From the NCBI GenBank assembly GCA_902523095.1, contig CABYYE010000002.1, forward strand, positions 19,958 through 83,957: a DNA stretch of 64,000 nucleotides, read 5' to 3'. Under the pieces are notes generated by a model that did no database searches, was not told the origin of the DNA, and worked only from the letters and a program-made list of their open reading frames with translations. Position numbers and translations under genes: made by a program. The stretch is from an uncultured Pelagibacteraceae bacterium (GTDB lineage Bacteria; Pseudomonadota; Alphaproteobacteria; Pelagibacterales; Pelagibacteraceae). Below, one piece after another: positions 1 through 8,304 of the stretch (positions within the stretch are counted from its first letter, which is position 1; each line of letters opens with the position of its first letter).

Positions 1-112
1 AAGTTATAGTGTGTTTTTTAAAAGGAAAAATAAGCTTATCTAAATCACTTTCTTTTAACCCTATAACCTTAACTCTTTTTGAGTTTTTATGATCTTTTAT
101 TTCTGCACTCAT
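1..112 (-). CDS. N-terminal fragment of an unidentified protein, cut by the left window edge
   Basis: An open frame starts with ATG at 112-110 and stays open for 37 codons to the window edge. It begins MSAEIKDHKNSKRVKV and is rich in Lys and Asp. The ATG overlaps the azlD stop (TGA 111-109) in an ATGA junction, the same coupling seen repeatedly upstream in this operon, so it is very probably the next operon gene. Too little is visible to name a family, and no signal peptide or membrane segment is seen in these residues. Basis: the ATGA overlap and open frame are seen; operon membership is inferred. Confidence 0.6.
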   Translation of the reverse strand, partial: MSAEIKDHKNSKRVKVIGLKESDLDKLIFPFKKHTIT

Positions 113-435
113 ATACTGTTTAAAATAGATAAAAGTATAGCAGAAACTATTGTTGGAACTACTAGATTTTTTTTAGTTACAATAAAAATTATTATGCAAG
201 TTACTAATACCGCTATTCTGATAAAAAGATATGATTCCGCAAGCACTCCTGCGGGAAATATAATCATTCTTCCTAATAATGCTGCTAAAGTTGAGTAAGC
301 AACACAATTAAACCAATGAAATATTTTAGATTTCACACTTACTTTTTCTGAAGTTAGAGCTCCCATAAATCGAGAGATAAATGTTGCTAACGAGGTAGCA
401 ATAATTGCTAAAACTATTATTTGACTACTTGTCAT
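109..435 (-). CDS. azlD: AzlD-family branched-chain amino acid transport subunit
   Basis: Small, very hydrophobic protein (108 aa) with three to four predicted membrane segments. It follows azlC, the usual partner; AzlCD pairs export branched-chain amino acids and analogues in characterised cases. The frame is open to 471, but the ATG at 435-433 (MTSSQIIVLAII) is preferred because a GGAG Shine-Dalgarno lies about 7 nt upstream and it leaves an 11-nt overlap with azlC instead of 47. Assignment rests on size, hydrophobicity and the azlC neighbour. The substrate is not visible in the sequence. Confidence 0.75.
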   Translation of the reverse strand: MTSSQIIVLAIIATSLATFISRFMGALTSEKVSVKSKIFHWFNCVAYSTLAALLGRMIIFPAGVLAESYLFIRIAVLVTCIIIFIVTKKNLVVPTIVSAILLSILNSI

Positions 436-1129
436 TTTTTTCTCCAAATAAAAAAGCGATTGTTCCACCAATTAAGCCTGCAAATAATAAAGCCCACTCG
501 GTTGAAACTAAATAAATCAAAGGACCTAATATTGTTCCTACAACAACCGCAATAGATATACTTAAGTTTTTCATTGCACCAATCATCATACAAAAGAAAT
601 ATACTGGGTTAACAATTGCTAAACCAATTAGCATATCTTTATTTAGATAATCAGCTGAAAGATAACCTAACGCTGTCATCAAAATCGCTGTTGACCATGT
701 TCCTATACCTATCCCAATCCAAAAATCTATTCTGTGTTTTTTATCTATTTTTTTATAACCATCTTTAGCAATTAACCAAGATGTTACTGCTAAGAAATGA
801 CATGATAAATAATATTTCCATTTCGGTTGAGTTTTATGTTCAAGTAATGGAAATAAAGAAACTGTCATTGGATAAAGTCTAAAGTTTACTAACCACACTG
901 CTATAAATATATTGACTATTGAAGCACCAACCAACAAGGACTCTGCCATCACTAATTGACCAGGTAATGCATAAGTAAATAAACTTGAGGCAGCACTTTG
1001 TTTTAAATTAAAACCAGCATCTTTTAATAAAGCGCCTAATGCAACAAAGCATGCTGCTAAAGGAATAGCTGGACTTTTAGAACCTTGTAATGATTTTAAG
1101 CCTTTTAGAAATACTTTTGAGTTTATCAT
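425..1129 (-). CDS. azlC: AzlC-family amino acid exporter, large subunit
   Basis: 234-aa integral membrane protein, normal length for AzlC. The N-terminal third carries the family-like stretch PAIPLAACFVALGALLKDAG followed by hydrophobic segments and the SLLVGASIVNIF region. AzlC with AzlD forms an efflux system for branched-chain amino acids in bacilli. It overlaps livF by 4 nt (ATGA) and is therefore co-translated with an importer of the same broad substrate class, which is unusual pairing. The real substrate is unknown. Confidence 0.8.
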   Translation of the reverse strand: MINSKVFLKGLKSLQGSKSPAIPLAACFVALGALLKDAGFNLKQSAASSLFTYALPGQLVMAESLLVGASIVNIFIAVWLVNFRLYPMTVSLFPLLEHKTQPKWKYYLSCHFLAVTSWLIAKDGYKKIDKKHRIDFWIGIGIGTWSTAILMTALGYLSADYLNKDMLIGLAIVNPVYFFCMMIGAMKNLSISIAVVVGTILGPLIYLVSTEWALLFAGLIGGTIAFLFGEKNDK

Positions 1130-1911
1130 CCTCCAAGGAATAATCTTCCTACGTCTGGATTTTTAAGAAGATCGTCCCCTTTGCCAGCAATTGCTGTTTG
1201 TCCTGATACCAAAACATATCCAATATCAGCAAACTCCAAACCTTTTTTTGCGTTCTGCTCTACAAGTATAATTGTTTTCTTCTCAGTTTTTTGAAGATCA
1301 TCCAAAATTTCAAAAACCATATTTATGTATTTAGGTTCCAAACCGATTGACGGCTCGTCTACCAATAATACTGAAGGTTTCATAACTAAAGCTCTAGAGA
1401 TTTCTAACAATCTTCTCTCGCCCCCTGATAAAACTTTTGCAGGTTGATTTCTTCTATTTCTTAATCTTTCATATTTTTGAAAAATTCTTTCAGCTTCCTC
1501 ATAAGCTTCATCCTGTTTATCTTTGATATAGCCACCCATTAAAAGGTTTTCCTCAACAGTCATATCGGGAAATACTGAATTATCTTGTAAGATGTAAGCA
1601 ATACCAACTTTACTTAATTTTTGTGCAGGTGTTAATTTTGTAATTTCATCACCTTCTAATTCAATTTTTCCATCAAAAATATTTGTAAAGCCATAAATAG
1701 AATGAAGTATTGTAGATTTCCCTGCTCCATTCGGTCCTATTAAACATAACGATTGAGCTTTACCTACGGTCAAATCAAAGTTGTGAAGAATTTCCATTTT
1801 ACCGTACCCAGCCTTTAAACCTCTGATGGTCAAGTGAACATCATTAGGAGATAGTTTGTTAAGGTCTTCTAAACCAGGTGCTTTACCTAAAACATCATAT
1901 TGATTTGCCAT
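1126..1911 (-). CDS. livF: ABC transporter ATP-binding protein, LivF type
   Basis: Cytoplasmic ATPase of a HAAT (branched-chain amino acid/amide/urea) importer. Walker A GPNGAGKST is at residues 59-67, the ABC signature LSGGE at 161-165 and Walker B LLVDEP at about 182-187. At 261 aa it is some 25 residues longer than typical LivF because of an N-terminal extension before the ABC domain (MANQYDVLGKAPGLEDLN). The start overlaps the livG stop by 1 nt. It powers the LivH/LivM permease together with LivG. Confidence 0.9.
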   Translation of the reverse strand: MANQYDVLGKAPGLEDLNKLSPNDVHLTIRGLKAGYGKMEILHNFDLTVGKAQSLCLIGPNGAGKSTILHSIYGFTNIFDGKIELEGDEITKLTPAQKLSKVGIAYILQDNSVFPDMTVEENLLMGGYIKDKQDEAYEEAERIFQKYERLRNRRNQPAKVLSGGERRLLEISRALVMKPSVLLVDEPSIGLEPKYINMVFEILDDLQKTEKKTIILVEQNAKKGLEFADIGYVLVSGQTAIAGKGDDLLKNPDVGRLFLGG

Positions 1912-2645
1912 TATTGAGCTCCTAAATAAGCATCGACAACTCGCTTGTCATTTTTAATTTGATCAGGTGAACCCTCTGCTAACATTTTTCCATGCGCTAA
2001 ACAGAAAATTTTTTGTGCCAAACTCATAATCACTTTCATATTGTGTTCTATAACTAATAAAGTTATTCCATAATCTTTATTTATTTTAATCAATCTATCA
2101 ATTATTCCATTTATTAATGTTGGATTAATTCCAGCTGTGGGCTCATCTAGTAAAAGCATTTTGGGTTCATTCATTAAAGCCATTGCTAATTCTAATAACT
2201 TTTGCTGACCAAATGACAAATCCCCTGCTCGTAAGTTTCTTTTTTGATAAAGACCTACAAAATTTAAAAGGTTTTCTGCTTTTTCAGTTAGCTCAGTTGG
2301 CACTTTTGCAAAAATAAATCCTGAATCACTTGCTTTATGACTTATTAGCATATTCTCTACACAATTAAGCTTTGAATAAATTCTTGTTTGTTGGAAAGTT
2401 CTTAACAAACCAAGTTTAGCTACTGCTGGAACAGGCATTTCTGATACCTCAGTATTATTGAAAACTATAGATCCTTTATCTATTGGATGAGTTCCTACAA
2501 TAGAATTAAATAAAGTAGTTTTACCTGAACCATTAGGTCCAATTAAACCTACAATTGATCCTTGCTCTACCGAAACAGAAATATCTACATTGGCTTGCAC
2601 ACCACCAAAAGATTTACTTACGCTTTTAACTTCTAAAATACTCAT
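1911..2645 (-). CDS. livG: ABC transporter ATP-binding protein, LivG type
   Basis: Second ATPase of the HAAT importer, 244 aa. Walker A GPNGSGKT lies at residues 36-43, signature LSFGQQ at 143-148 and Walker B MLLLDEPT near 163-170, followed by AGINP, typical of LivG. It overlaps livM by 4 nt and livF by 1 nt, so it is translationally coupled to both. The two ATPases are expected to form a heterodimer under the permease. Confidence 0.9.
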   Translation of the reverse strand: MSILEVKSVSKSFGGVQANVDISVSVEQGSIVGLIGPNGSGKTTLFNSIVGTHPIDKGSIVFNNTEVSEMPVPAVAKLGLLRTFQQTRIYSKLNCVENMLISHKASDSGFIFAKVPTELTEKAENLLNFVGLYQKRNLRAGDLSFGQQKLLELAMALMNEPKMLLLDEPTAGINPTLINGIIDRLIKINKDYGITLLVIEHNMKVIMSLAQKIFCLAHGKMLAEGSPDQIKNDKRVVDAYLGAQ

Positions 2646-3700
2646 TTTAATTCCACTTGTGCTTTACGGTCTTTTTCATCAATAGTTTCTCCAAATCTAT
2701 CAGGGTATTTTTCTCTTAACCAACCCATTAACCCTTCTGGGAAATAAACTACGATCACAACAATTAGAACTCCCAGCGCAACATATTGCCAACCCAATAT
2801 AAAAGTCCAAAGACCTTCTTTAAAGAAATGGAATAAAGTTGCTCCAATTATTGGTCCCCATAAAGTTCCTTTACCACCAAGTATTGCCATAAGAACCATA
2901 AATACTCCCATCTCTCTTCCATCAAATGCAACATCCGTTGAGTCTATATATCCAATTAATCCACCCATAATTCCGCCAGCAAGACCACAAAAAAATGCAG
3001 AGCACATCCAACCTACAATTTTATATTTCATTGTCTGAATACCCATTGCCTCTGCTTTATCTTCATTATCTCTTATCGCATTAAGTATTAATCTAAATCT
3101 AGAGCCGTAAATATATTTAACAAAAACAAATGCTACAACTAATACAAAAAAACTTAAGAAGTAAAAAAATTGTCCTCTTGCTTCAGGATCAACTATTTCC
3201 GCAGGAAAAGGTGGTGTAGTAAAGCCTTGACCTGCTCCAATAATTTCTATTCCTCCGGCGATTTCACCTGCTGCAATTCCAAGGCCTAAAGTACAAATAG
3301 CAAAGTAATGACCTCTTAAACCTAGAATAGCATAGCCTATTGCGCCAGCAACAATGGTAGGAATAATAGCTGCAACCAATAACCCGACACCTATTCCTTG
3401 AAAATATTGTGCTGTAGTATGAACAAACGTTTTTTCACCACCACTTTCTGTCCACTCTGCTAATGGAAAAAACATACCAACTTGAACTGAGGCTGTTAGA
3501 TACATTCCAAGACCATAGAAAAGAATATTTCCAAAAGAGTTGTAGCCCATTTCTCCGCCTTGTAAATTCCAAGTCATCGCTAGAACGATCAAGACACAAA
3601 GATATGTAAGTTGAACTTTAAAAGCAGAAAACAAAAAAGGCGCAGCTAAACCTAAGATTATTAGGCCTGAATATAAGATAAGATCTTTTTGTTTCATCAT
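2642..3700 (-). CDS. livM: ABC transporter permease, LivM type
   Basis: 352-aa polytopic membrane protein with the LivM-type loop GIQTMKYKIVGWMCSAFFCG (the ATPase-contacting EAA-like loop, preceded by RLILNAIRDNEDKAEAMG). A roughly 45-residue periplasmic insertion follows the first segments (about residues 76-105). It ends in a charged cytoplasmic tail. Overlap of 4 nt on both sides with the hydrolase gene and livG shows tight coupling. It pairs with LivH; the solute is not evident. Confidence 0.88.
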   Translation of the reverse strand: MMKQKDLILYSGLIILGLAAPFLFSAFKVQLTYLCVLIVLAMTWNLQGGEMGYNSFGNILFYGLGMYLTASVQVGMFFPLAEWTESGGEKTFVHTTAQYFQGIGVGLLVAAIIPTIVAGAIGYAILGLRGHYFAICTLGLGIAAGEIAGGIEIIGAGQGFTTPPFPAEIVDPEARGQFFYFLSFFVLVVAFVFVKYIYGSRFRLILNAIRDNEDKAEAMGIQTMKYKIVGWMCSAFFCGLAGGIMGGLIGYIDSTDVAFDGREMGVFMVLMAILGGKGTLWGPIIGATLFHFFKEGLWTFILGWQYVALGVLIVVIVVYFPEGLMGWLREKYPDRFGETIDEKDRKAQVELK

Positions 3701-4827
3701 AATAAGTTCTCCTTAAAAAAATTGATGAATTGGGGCATATAAACTTCTGCGTTATCCCCTCCAATGGTGACGCCTTTTGAGATGCATTTTTCTTTCTTCA
3801 TAATTTTGAAACCAGTTTTCCATGCTTTTCTTGGATCTTTCTGCGCAGTTTCATAAAATGCCTCTACGGACGGGTAAACTTTGTGTTTGTTTACCATCCA
3901 TTCCACCCAAGTAGGATTGGTAAATCTACCTTCGTTATCAACATAGAAATCAGGACAATCATGAAGAGTCATTGCCATTTTTTCTCTCCAAGGTTTTTTA
4001 CCGGCAGCCCAGGCATGATACCAACCTTCCTTAATATCTACTTTTACTTTACCAGGCGGTGCTTTAATTCTCTCAGCATGTTCTTTACAAAACTTGGCTA
4101 AAGTATAATCATCCGCGCCACCGTGCACTACTAATAAAGTAGTATTAGATGTTAATTCTGGTTTTGCAAAAAAACCGGCCATTCTACATTCTGCTGCTTC
4201 TGGAAGAATTGCGTCAAAACCTTTGGAGCCTCCAAGAAACTTAGATGTAAGTTTAACGTCTGCTAAGAAAAAAGAATTGGTTCCACCTCTTGAATGTCCA
4301 GTTGTTCCAAATTTCCCATTAGATCTTGGGTGAGACTGCAAAACTTTAAACGCCATGAGTGCATCGATTGCTCCATTTATTAAAGGAACTTTAGACTGAT
4401 CTCTCCATGTAGATCTAGCGCCTCTAGGACAAAAATTATCAATATACATTACACCAATGCCCTCTTTTAGAAGATTTTGTGCTGCATGATATACAAAGTC
4501 ATCCCAAACATAATCTCCAGGTCCTCCACTGCTATGAGTATAAATTACTATAGGAACTTTACCTGTTCCTTCTGGCAATCGAAGATATCCTGTTATTTCA
4601 ATAGGATTATTCTTATGACCATCTATCAAAACAGTTCTCTGATCAAAACCAGTATAGGAATTGAATTTAATTATTTCACCTCCTCCATAACCTTTTAATT
4701 TGGAGATACCTTTGAGCATCGATAATTTTTTTCTGCAATTATCTTTTGAATTAAATTGAGGTGGTGAATGAGCTAGTAAACTGGTTGAAAATAAAATAGT
4801 AAACAAAATAATAACAAATTTCTTCAT
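3697..4827 (-). CDS. Secreted alpha/beta hydrolase, dienelactone-hydrolase-like, inside the ABC operon
   Basis: 376-aa protein with a clear signal peptide (MKKFVIILFTILFSTSLLAH), so it is probably periplasmic. The nucleophile elbow is G-H-S-R-G at residues 177-181 (Ser179), with candidate acid Asp239/Asp240 in HGGADDYT and candidate base His271 in GWYHAW, giving a full catalytic triad. An oxyanion-type HSSGGPGD stretch sits near residue 98. The domain resembles dienelactone hydrolases and related esterases or carboxypeptidase-like hydrolases. It overlaps livH and livM by 4 nt each, so it is translated as part of the importer operon. Inference: it processes the substrate before uptake. Substrate unknown. 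Confidence 0.75.
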   Translation of the reverse strand: MKKFVIILFTILFSTSLLAHSPPQFNSKDNCRKKLSMLKGISKLKGYGGGEIIKFNSYTGFDQRTVLIDGHKNNPIEITGYLRLPEGTGKVPIVIYTHSSGGPGDYVWDDFVYHAAQNLLKEGIGVMYIDNFCPRGARSTWRDQSKVPLINGAIDALMAFKVLQSHPRSNGKFGTTGHSRGGTNSFFLADVKLTSKFLGGSKGFDAILPEAAECRMAGFFAKPELTSNTTLLVVHGGADDYTLAKFCKEHAERIKAPPGKVKVDIKEGWYHAWAAGKKPWREKMAMTLHDCPDFYVDNEGRFTNPTWVEWMVNKHKVYPSVEAFYETAQKDPRKAWKTGFKIMKKEKCISKGVTIGGDNAEVYMPQFINFFKENLL

Positions 4828-5717
4828 TTTAAATATTCCCTTTTTTTGGATAGTTTAAATCTTCTGTAAACTAATATAAAAACAAGCAGCATAAATACTG
4901 CCCCAATTCTAAATTCTGTACCTAAAATATAATCTGCAAACTCCTCAAAAAGTCCTAGTCCCATACCTGAAATTGCTACCGCTGGTAAATTACCAAGGCC
5001 TGCAACAATTACTATCATGAAAGATCTAACTGTATAAGGAAGTCCCACATAAGGATGAAGGGTAAGAGTTATTGAAATTAATGCTCCAGCAATTCCACAT
5101 AAAGCTGCATTGATACCAAAAGTCGCTGCATAAACTTTTTCAGTATCTACACCTAAAATTTTTGCAGCTCTCGCATTTTGTGCTGTAGCTCTTATAGCTC
5201 GTCCGAGCCTAGATCTTTTCATGTAAATAACTAAACCAATTGCATATAAAACACTTATAAAAGCAGCGAATATTTTTGAATTTGGTAGAGTTACTGAATT
5301 ATCGAACAACATTGTTGTTCCATACTCCGACTGAGCCACAACTACATCTGCTCCGAAAACAAAATTCATTAATTGTTGAAATACAATTGCAATTCCGAAA
5401 GTTGCTAAAATTGAAATAAAAAGATCTCGGTCTACGACTTTATTTATAACAAGTTTATATAAAGCCCAACCTACAAAATACATTATAATTGGAGAAACAA
5501 TTACACCCCAAGCTGGATGAATTCCAGCAAGATACATAGTGTATGCAATATAACCTCCAAGAATTACTAGATCTCCTTGAGCAATATTAATTATATTCAT
5601 TACTCCCCATTGAAGTGCCATGCCATAAGCTATTAAAGCAAATAAAATTCCAAGAAGAATTCCATCCAAAGATGCTTGGACCATTAAGATTGGAGCTTTA
5701 AAAATTAGAAAGTCCAT
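4824..5717 (-). CDS. livH: ABC transporter permease, LivH type
   Basis: 297-aa membrane protein with the LivH hallmarks: GVMNIINIAQGDLVILGGYI near residues 38-57 and the loop SRLGRAIRATAQNARAAKILGV, which contacts the ATPases. It is the first gene after the intrinsic terminator that follows livK and overlaps the hydrolase gene by 4 nt. With LivM it forms the membrane channel of the importer. Confidence 0.88.
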   Translation of the reverse strand: MDFLIFKAPILMVQASLDGILLGILFALIAYGMALQWGVMNIINIAQGDLVILGGYIAYTMYLAGIHPAWGVIVSPIIMYFVGWALYKLVINKVVDRDLFISILATFGIAIVFQQLMNFVFGADVVVAQSEYGTTMLFDNSVTLPNSKIFAAFISVLYAIGLVIYMKRSRLGRAIRATAQNARAAKILGVDTEKVYAATFGINAALCGIAGALISITLTLHPYVGLPYTVRSFMIVIVAGLGNLPAVAISGMGLGLFEEFADYILGTEFRIGAVFMLLVFILVYRRFKLSKKREYLK

Positions 5718-5740
5718 AAAATTAAAAAATTTATAAAAGA

Positions 5741-5768
5741 AAAGCCCCTAGAAAACTAGGGGCTTTTT
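5741..5768 (-). terminator. Intrinsic terminator between livK and livH
   Basis: A perfect 11-bp stem, 5741-5751 pairing with 5756-5766, encloses a 4-nt loop. The stem core is GCCCCTAG/CTAGGGGC. On the minus strand it is followed by TTTTCTTTT; a T-run also follows on the plus strand. It begins 18 nt past the livK stop, inside the transcription unit. It would end most livK transcripts while letting some polymerase read on into livH, giving excess binding protein over permease. Confidence 0.85.
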
Positions 5769-5786
5769 CAAATTATTTATAAGTTA

Positions 5787-7028
5787 TTAACTTCTTTCTG
5801 ACCACTTAGGTATTGGGTGGTAGAACTTGTCTGAAGCCCATTTAGTAGGAGCAACAACTTTATTCTCACACGTATCACCTTTACATCTTACTTGGAACAA
5901 GATCATTGGTTTAGCAACGTTTTGGCCACCTGGACCAAATTTTATGTTTCCATAGAAAGTTTGCATGTCAGTAGTTTTCAAAGCATCTCTTACTTTATCT
6001 CTGTCAAAAGAATTTGCTCTTTCGAACGCATCTTTAAACACTAGCAAAGCAGCAGATGACTCAGCTGATTGGTACGGCGGTGCATAACCAAACTCTTTTT
6101 TAAAGTCTTTGTCATACTTTTTTCCACCACCAAAAAACTTATCTTTGTAACTTAAGTTTTTATGCCACTGTGAAGCACATAATGCGTACTCTGAATTCTT
6201 TCCATGTTGTTTAGAAAGTTTTGCAGCATCACAATGTGTCATCGCTAACATTGGAACATCAACTTTCATTTCAGAAATTTGTCTGATTGCAGTTAATGCA
6301 CCTTTTGTGTGGCCAGATACAACAAGTACATCAGGCTTAGTTGCTTTAACTTTAGCTAATGTAGCAGCCATATCATTTAACTCTTTTGGCAATTTGTCAT
6401 CAATAATGATTTCTGATCCAGTTCTTTTTGCTGCATCTAAAATACCAAGTCTCACGTCTTGTGAGAATGCGTCTTGTTCAAATGCTTGTGCAATTCTAAC
6501 TGGTTTCCCACCATTTTTTTCAACAGCAAGATCGATTGCTACTTCAAGGTATTGGTTAGCTGGTGATAACACCGCAAACAAATATTTGTATCCTTTTGTA
6601 AATAAAGATCTTGATGCACCGTTTGCTTCAACCATAGGAATTTTATATTTCTCGGTTACTGGTGCAATGGCTTTCGTTAAACCTGAACTGTATGGTCCAA
6701 GCATATAATGAACGCCGTCTTGTTTGATTAGTCTTTCAGCTAACTGAGCAGCTCTTTTAGGATTTGACTCATCATCGTAATAAATGATTTCAAATTTATA
6801 AGATTTTCCACCAACTTTTACACCACCCATTTTATTGATTCTATCAACGGCCATATTGTAACCATTTTGAGTATGTACTCCATTAGAAGAATATTTTCCT
6901 GTAAGAGATATCGCAGAACCTAAAACAATATATTCACCTTCAACTTTTGCAAAAGAAGAAGAGATAGATGCTATTGTCAAAGTTATAGCTGAAATAAAAA
7001 TAGTAAATAGTTTTACTAGTTTATTCAT
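5787..7028 (-). CDS. livK: ABC transporter substrate-binding protein, LivK type
   Basis: 413-aa periplasmic-binding protein with a signal peptide ending near SSSFA (about residue 27). The type I fold start is evident: IVLGSAISLTGKYSSNGVHT, then GYNMAVDRINKMGGV and the YYDDESNPKRAAQLAERLI motif of leucine/amide-binding proteins. Two pairs of Cys occur near the C-terminal half (CDAAK, CASQW, CKGDTC). A good AAGGGGA Shine-Dalgarno precedes the ATG. It is the promoter-proximal gene of the operon and is isolated from livH by a terminator. The ligand (amino acid, amide or aromatic) cannot be told. Confidence 0.88.
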   Translation of the reverse strand: MNKLVKLFTIFISAITLTIASISSSFAKVEGEYIVLGSAISLTGKYSSNGVHTQNGYNMAVDRINKMGGVKVGGKSYKFEIIYYDDESNPKRAAQLAERLIKQDGVHYMLGPYSSGLTKAIAPVTEKYKIPMVEANGASRSLFTKGYKYLFAVLSPANQYLEVAIDLAVEKNGGKPVRIAQAFEQDAFSQDVRLGILDAAKRTGSEIIIDDKLPKELNDMAATLAKVKATKPDVLVVSGHTKGALTAIRQISEMKVDVPMLAMTHCDAAKLSKQHGKNSEYALCASQWHKNLSYKDKFFGGGKKYDKDFKKEFGYAPPYQSAESSAALLVFKDAFERANSFDRDKVRDALKTTDMQTFYGNIKFGPGGQNVAKPMILFQVRCKGDTCENKVVAPTKWASDKFYHPIPKWSERS

Positions 7029-7107
7029 TAGTTCCCCTTTGTTTATTAATTAATTAATTTCAAATATTTAAACAAGAAATGTCGACGAAGACAACCTTAA
7101 GAGTTAA

Positions 7108-7722
7108 TTAATAATTTTGAGAAGCCGCGACATATAATGCGATAAGTATTAATACACACGCGGAGATTGTATTTAAAACTTTTGGGTTATCTTTAAGCCA
7201 TATAGATACTCTGCTTGCTGCAATAGCATAAATCATTAAAGTTAAAAAATCTAAAGATATATATGTAATTATTAATATAAAAAATTGAACAGTATAATTA
7301 GAAGTAAAGTCTATAAACGAAGTAAAAATGGTTCCAAAAAATATTATTGATTTTGGACTTAATCCAGCAACCAAAAAACCGTCTCTGTAAAAAGAAAAAG
7401 CTGACTTTAAATTTTTATTTCTTGAATTAATTATTCTTACCCTTGAAGTGTAAGTGTCATAAGCTAAATAAATAATATATAAAATTCCGGCCCACTTTAA
7501 CGCTTGAAGAATATCTGGATTATCGCTTAAAAAAGTTCCAATAAAAAATACTACAAGAATTCCTTGGCACAAATTTGCTGATATATCTCCAAATGCAGTC
7601 CATATAGACTTTTTAATTCCATAATTTAAAGTATGAGAAACAATTACAACGCGCGGAGGACCCGGAGTAATAAACAAAAATAAAATTATTTGTAAAAAAA
7701 TTAAAAAATCAGTTGGAAACAT
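7108..7722 (-). CDS. LysE/RhtB-family amino acid exporter
   Basis: 204-aa inner-membrane protein with five to six hydrophobic segments. The N-terminus holds the family signature FLFITPGPPRVVIVSHTLNYG with the glycine-rich GIKKSIWTAFGDISANL region. Members export amino acids such as lysine, threonine or homoserine lactone. Length is normal. It is divergent from the next gene by 25 bp. The specific substrate is not predictable. Confidence 0.8.
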   Translation of the reverse strand: MFPTDFLIFLQIILFLFITPGPPRVVIVSHTLNYGIKKSIWTAFGDISANLCQGILVVFFIGTFLSDNPDILQALKWAGILYIIYLAYDTYTSRVRIINSRNKNLKSAFSFYRDGFLVAGLSPKSIIFFGTIFTSFIDFTSNYTVQFFILIITYISLDFLTLMIYAIAASRVSIWLKDNPKVLNTISACVLILIALYVAASQNY

Positions 7723-7747
7723 AATAAAAGCGACTATATAGAAACTA

Positions 7748-8044
7748 ATGAAAAAAAGAAGTTTAATTCCTCAAACAAAAGTTAAAAATCCAGAGCCAAA
7801 AGAAAAAGATGATAACTGGGTTATCTGGGCAGCTTGGGCTGATCGTATTACGTTTGAAGAGATAAAAGAGAAAACTGGAAAGACGGAATCAGATGTAATT
7901 AAATTAATGAGAAAAACCTTAAGACCAGGTTCTTTCAGGCTTTGGAGAAAAAGAGTTCATAACACTAGTATAAAACATAGAAAAAAATTTAAACTTGGGC
8001 GAAAAAAACTCAGGGAAAAAATTAAAATTACTGATATATATTAA
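7748..8044 (+). CDS. DUF2805 / TIGR03643 family protein
   Basis: 98-aa basic protein. The core DNWVIWAAWADRITFEEI, then SDVIKLMRKTLRPGSFRLWR and KRVHNTSIKHRKKF match the small TIGR03643 family as recalled, which is found in proteobacteria and has no assigned function. The helix-loop-helix look and the many Lys/Arg suggest nucleic-acid binding, which is inference only. It sits 2 nt before grxC and is probably co-transcribed with it. Confidence 0.75.
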   Translation: MKKRSLIPQTKVKNPEPKEKDDNWVIWAAWADRITFEEIKEKTGKTESDVIKLMRKTLRPGSFRLWRKRVHNTSIKHRKKFKLGRKKLREKIKITDIY

Positions 8045-8046
8045 TT

Positions 8047-8304
8047 ATGAAAAAAGTCACAATGTATACTGGAAATCCTTGCTCATTTTGCGAAGCAGCA
8101 AAAGCCTTATTAAAAACAAAAAATGTTGAAATTGAAGAATTAGATATTTGGAAAGATCCAGCTAAAGCAAAAGAAATGTTACAGAGAACAAATGGAGTAA
8201 GAACTATTCCTCAAATATTTATTGGCAATCATTACATTGGGGGAAACGATAAATTACAAGAAGCTAATAGAACTGGTCAATTAGATAAAATTTTAAACTC
8301 TTAA
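8047..8304 (+). CDS. grxC: Glutaredoxin 3 (GrxC-type)
   Basis: 85-aa thioredoxin-fold protein with dithiol active site C-S-F-C at residues 12-15 and the cis-proline TIPQIFI motif plus GGNDKL glutathione-binding region. It reduces protein disulfides and glutathione mixed disulfides in the cytoplasm. Its stop overlaps the ATG of the next gene (msrB) by one base, so thiol reduction and methionine sulfoxide repair are expressed together. Confidence 0.9.
   Translation: MKKVTMYTGNPCSFCEAAKALLKTKNVEIEELDIWKDPAKAKEMLQRTNGVRTIPQIFIGNHYIGGNDKLQEANRTGQLDKILNS

Noticed and set aside
436..471. Longer azlD start at 471
   Set aside because: The GGAG site and smaller overlap support ATG 435.
7040..7056. 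TTAATTAATTAATT repeat upstream of livK
   Set aside because: Short simple AT repeat expected at this base composition; no sign of a regulatory or mobile element.
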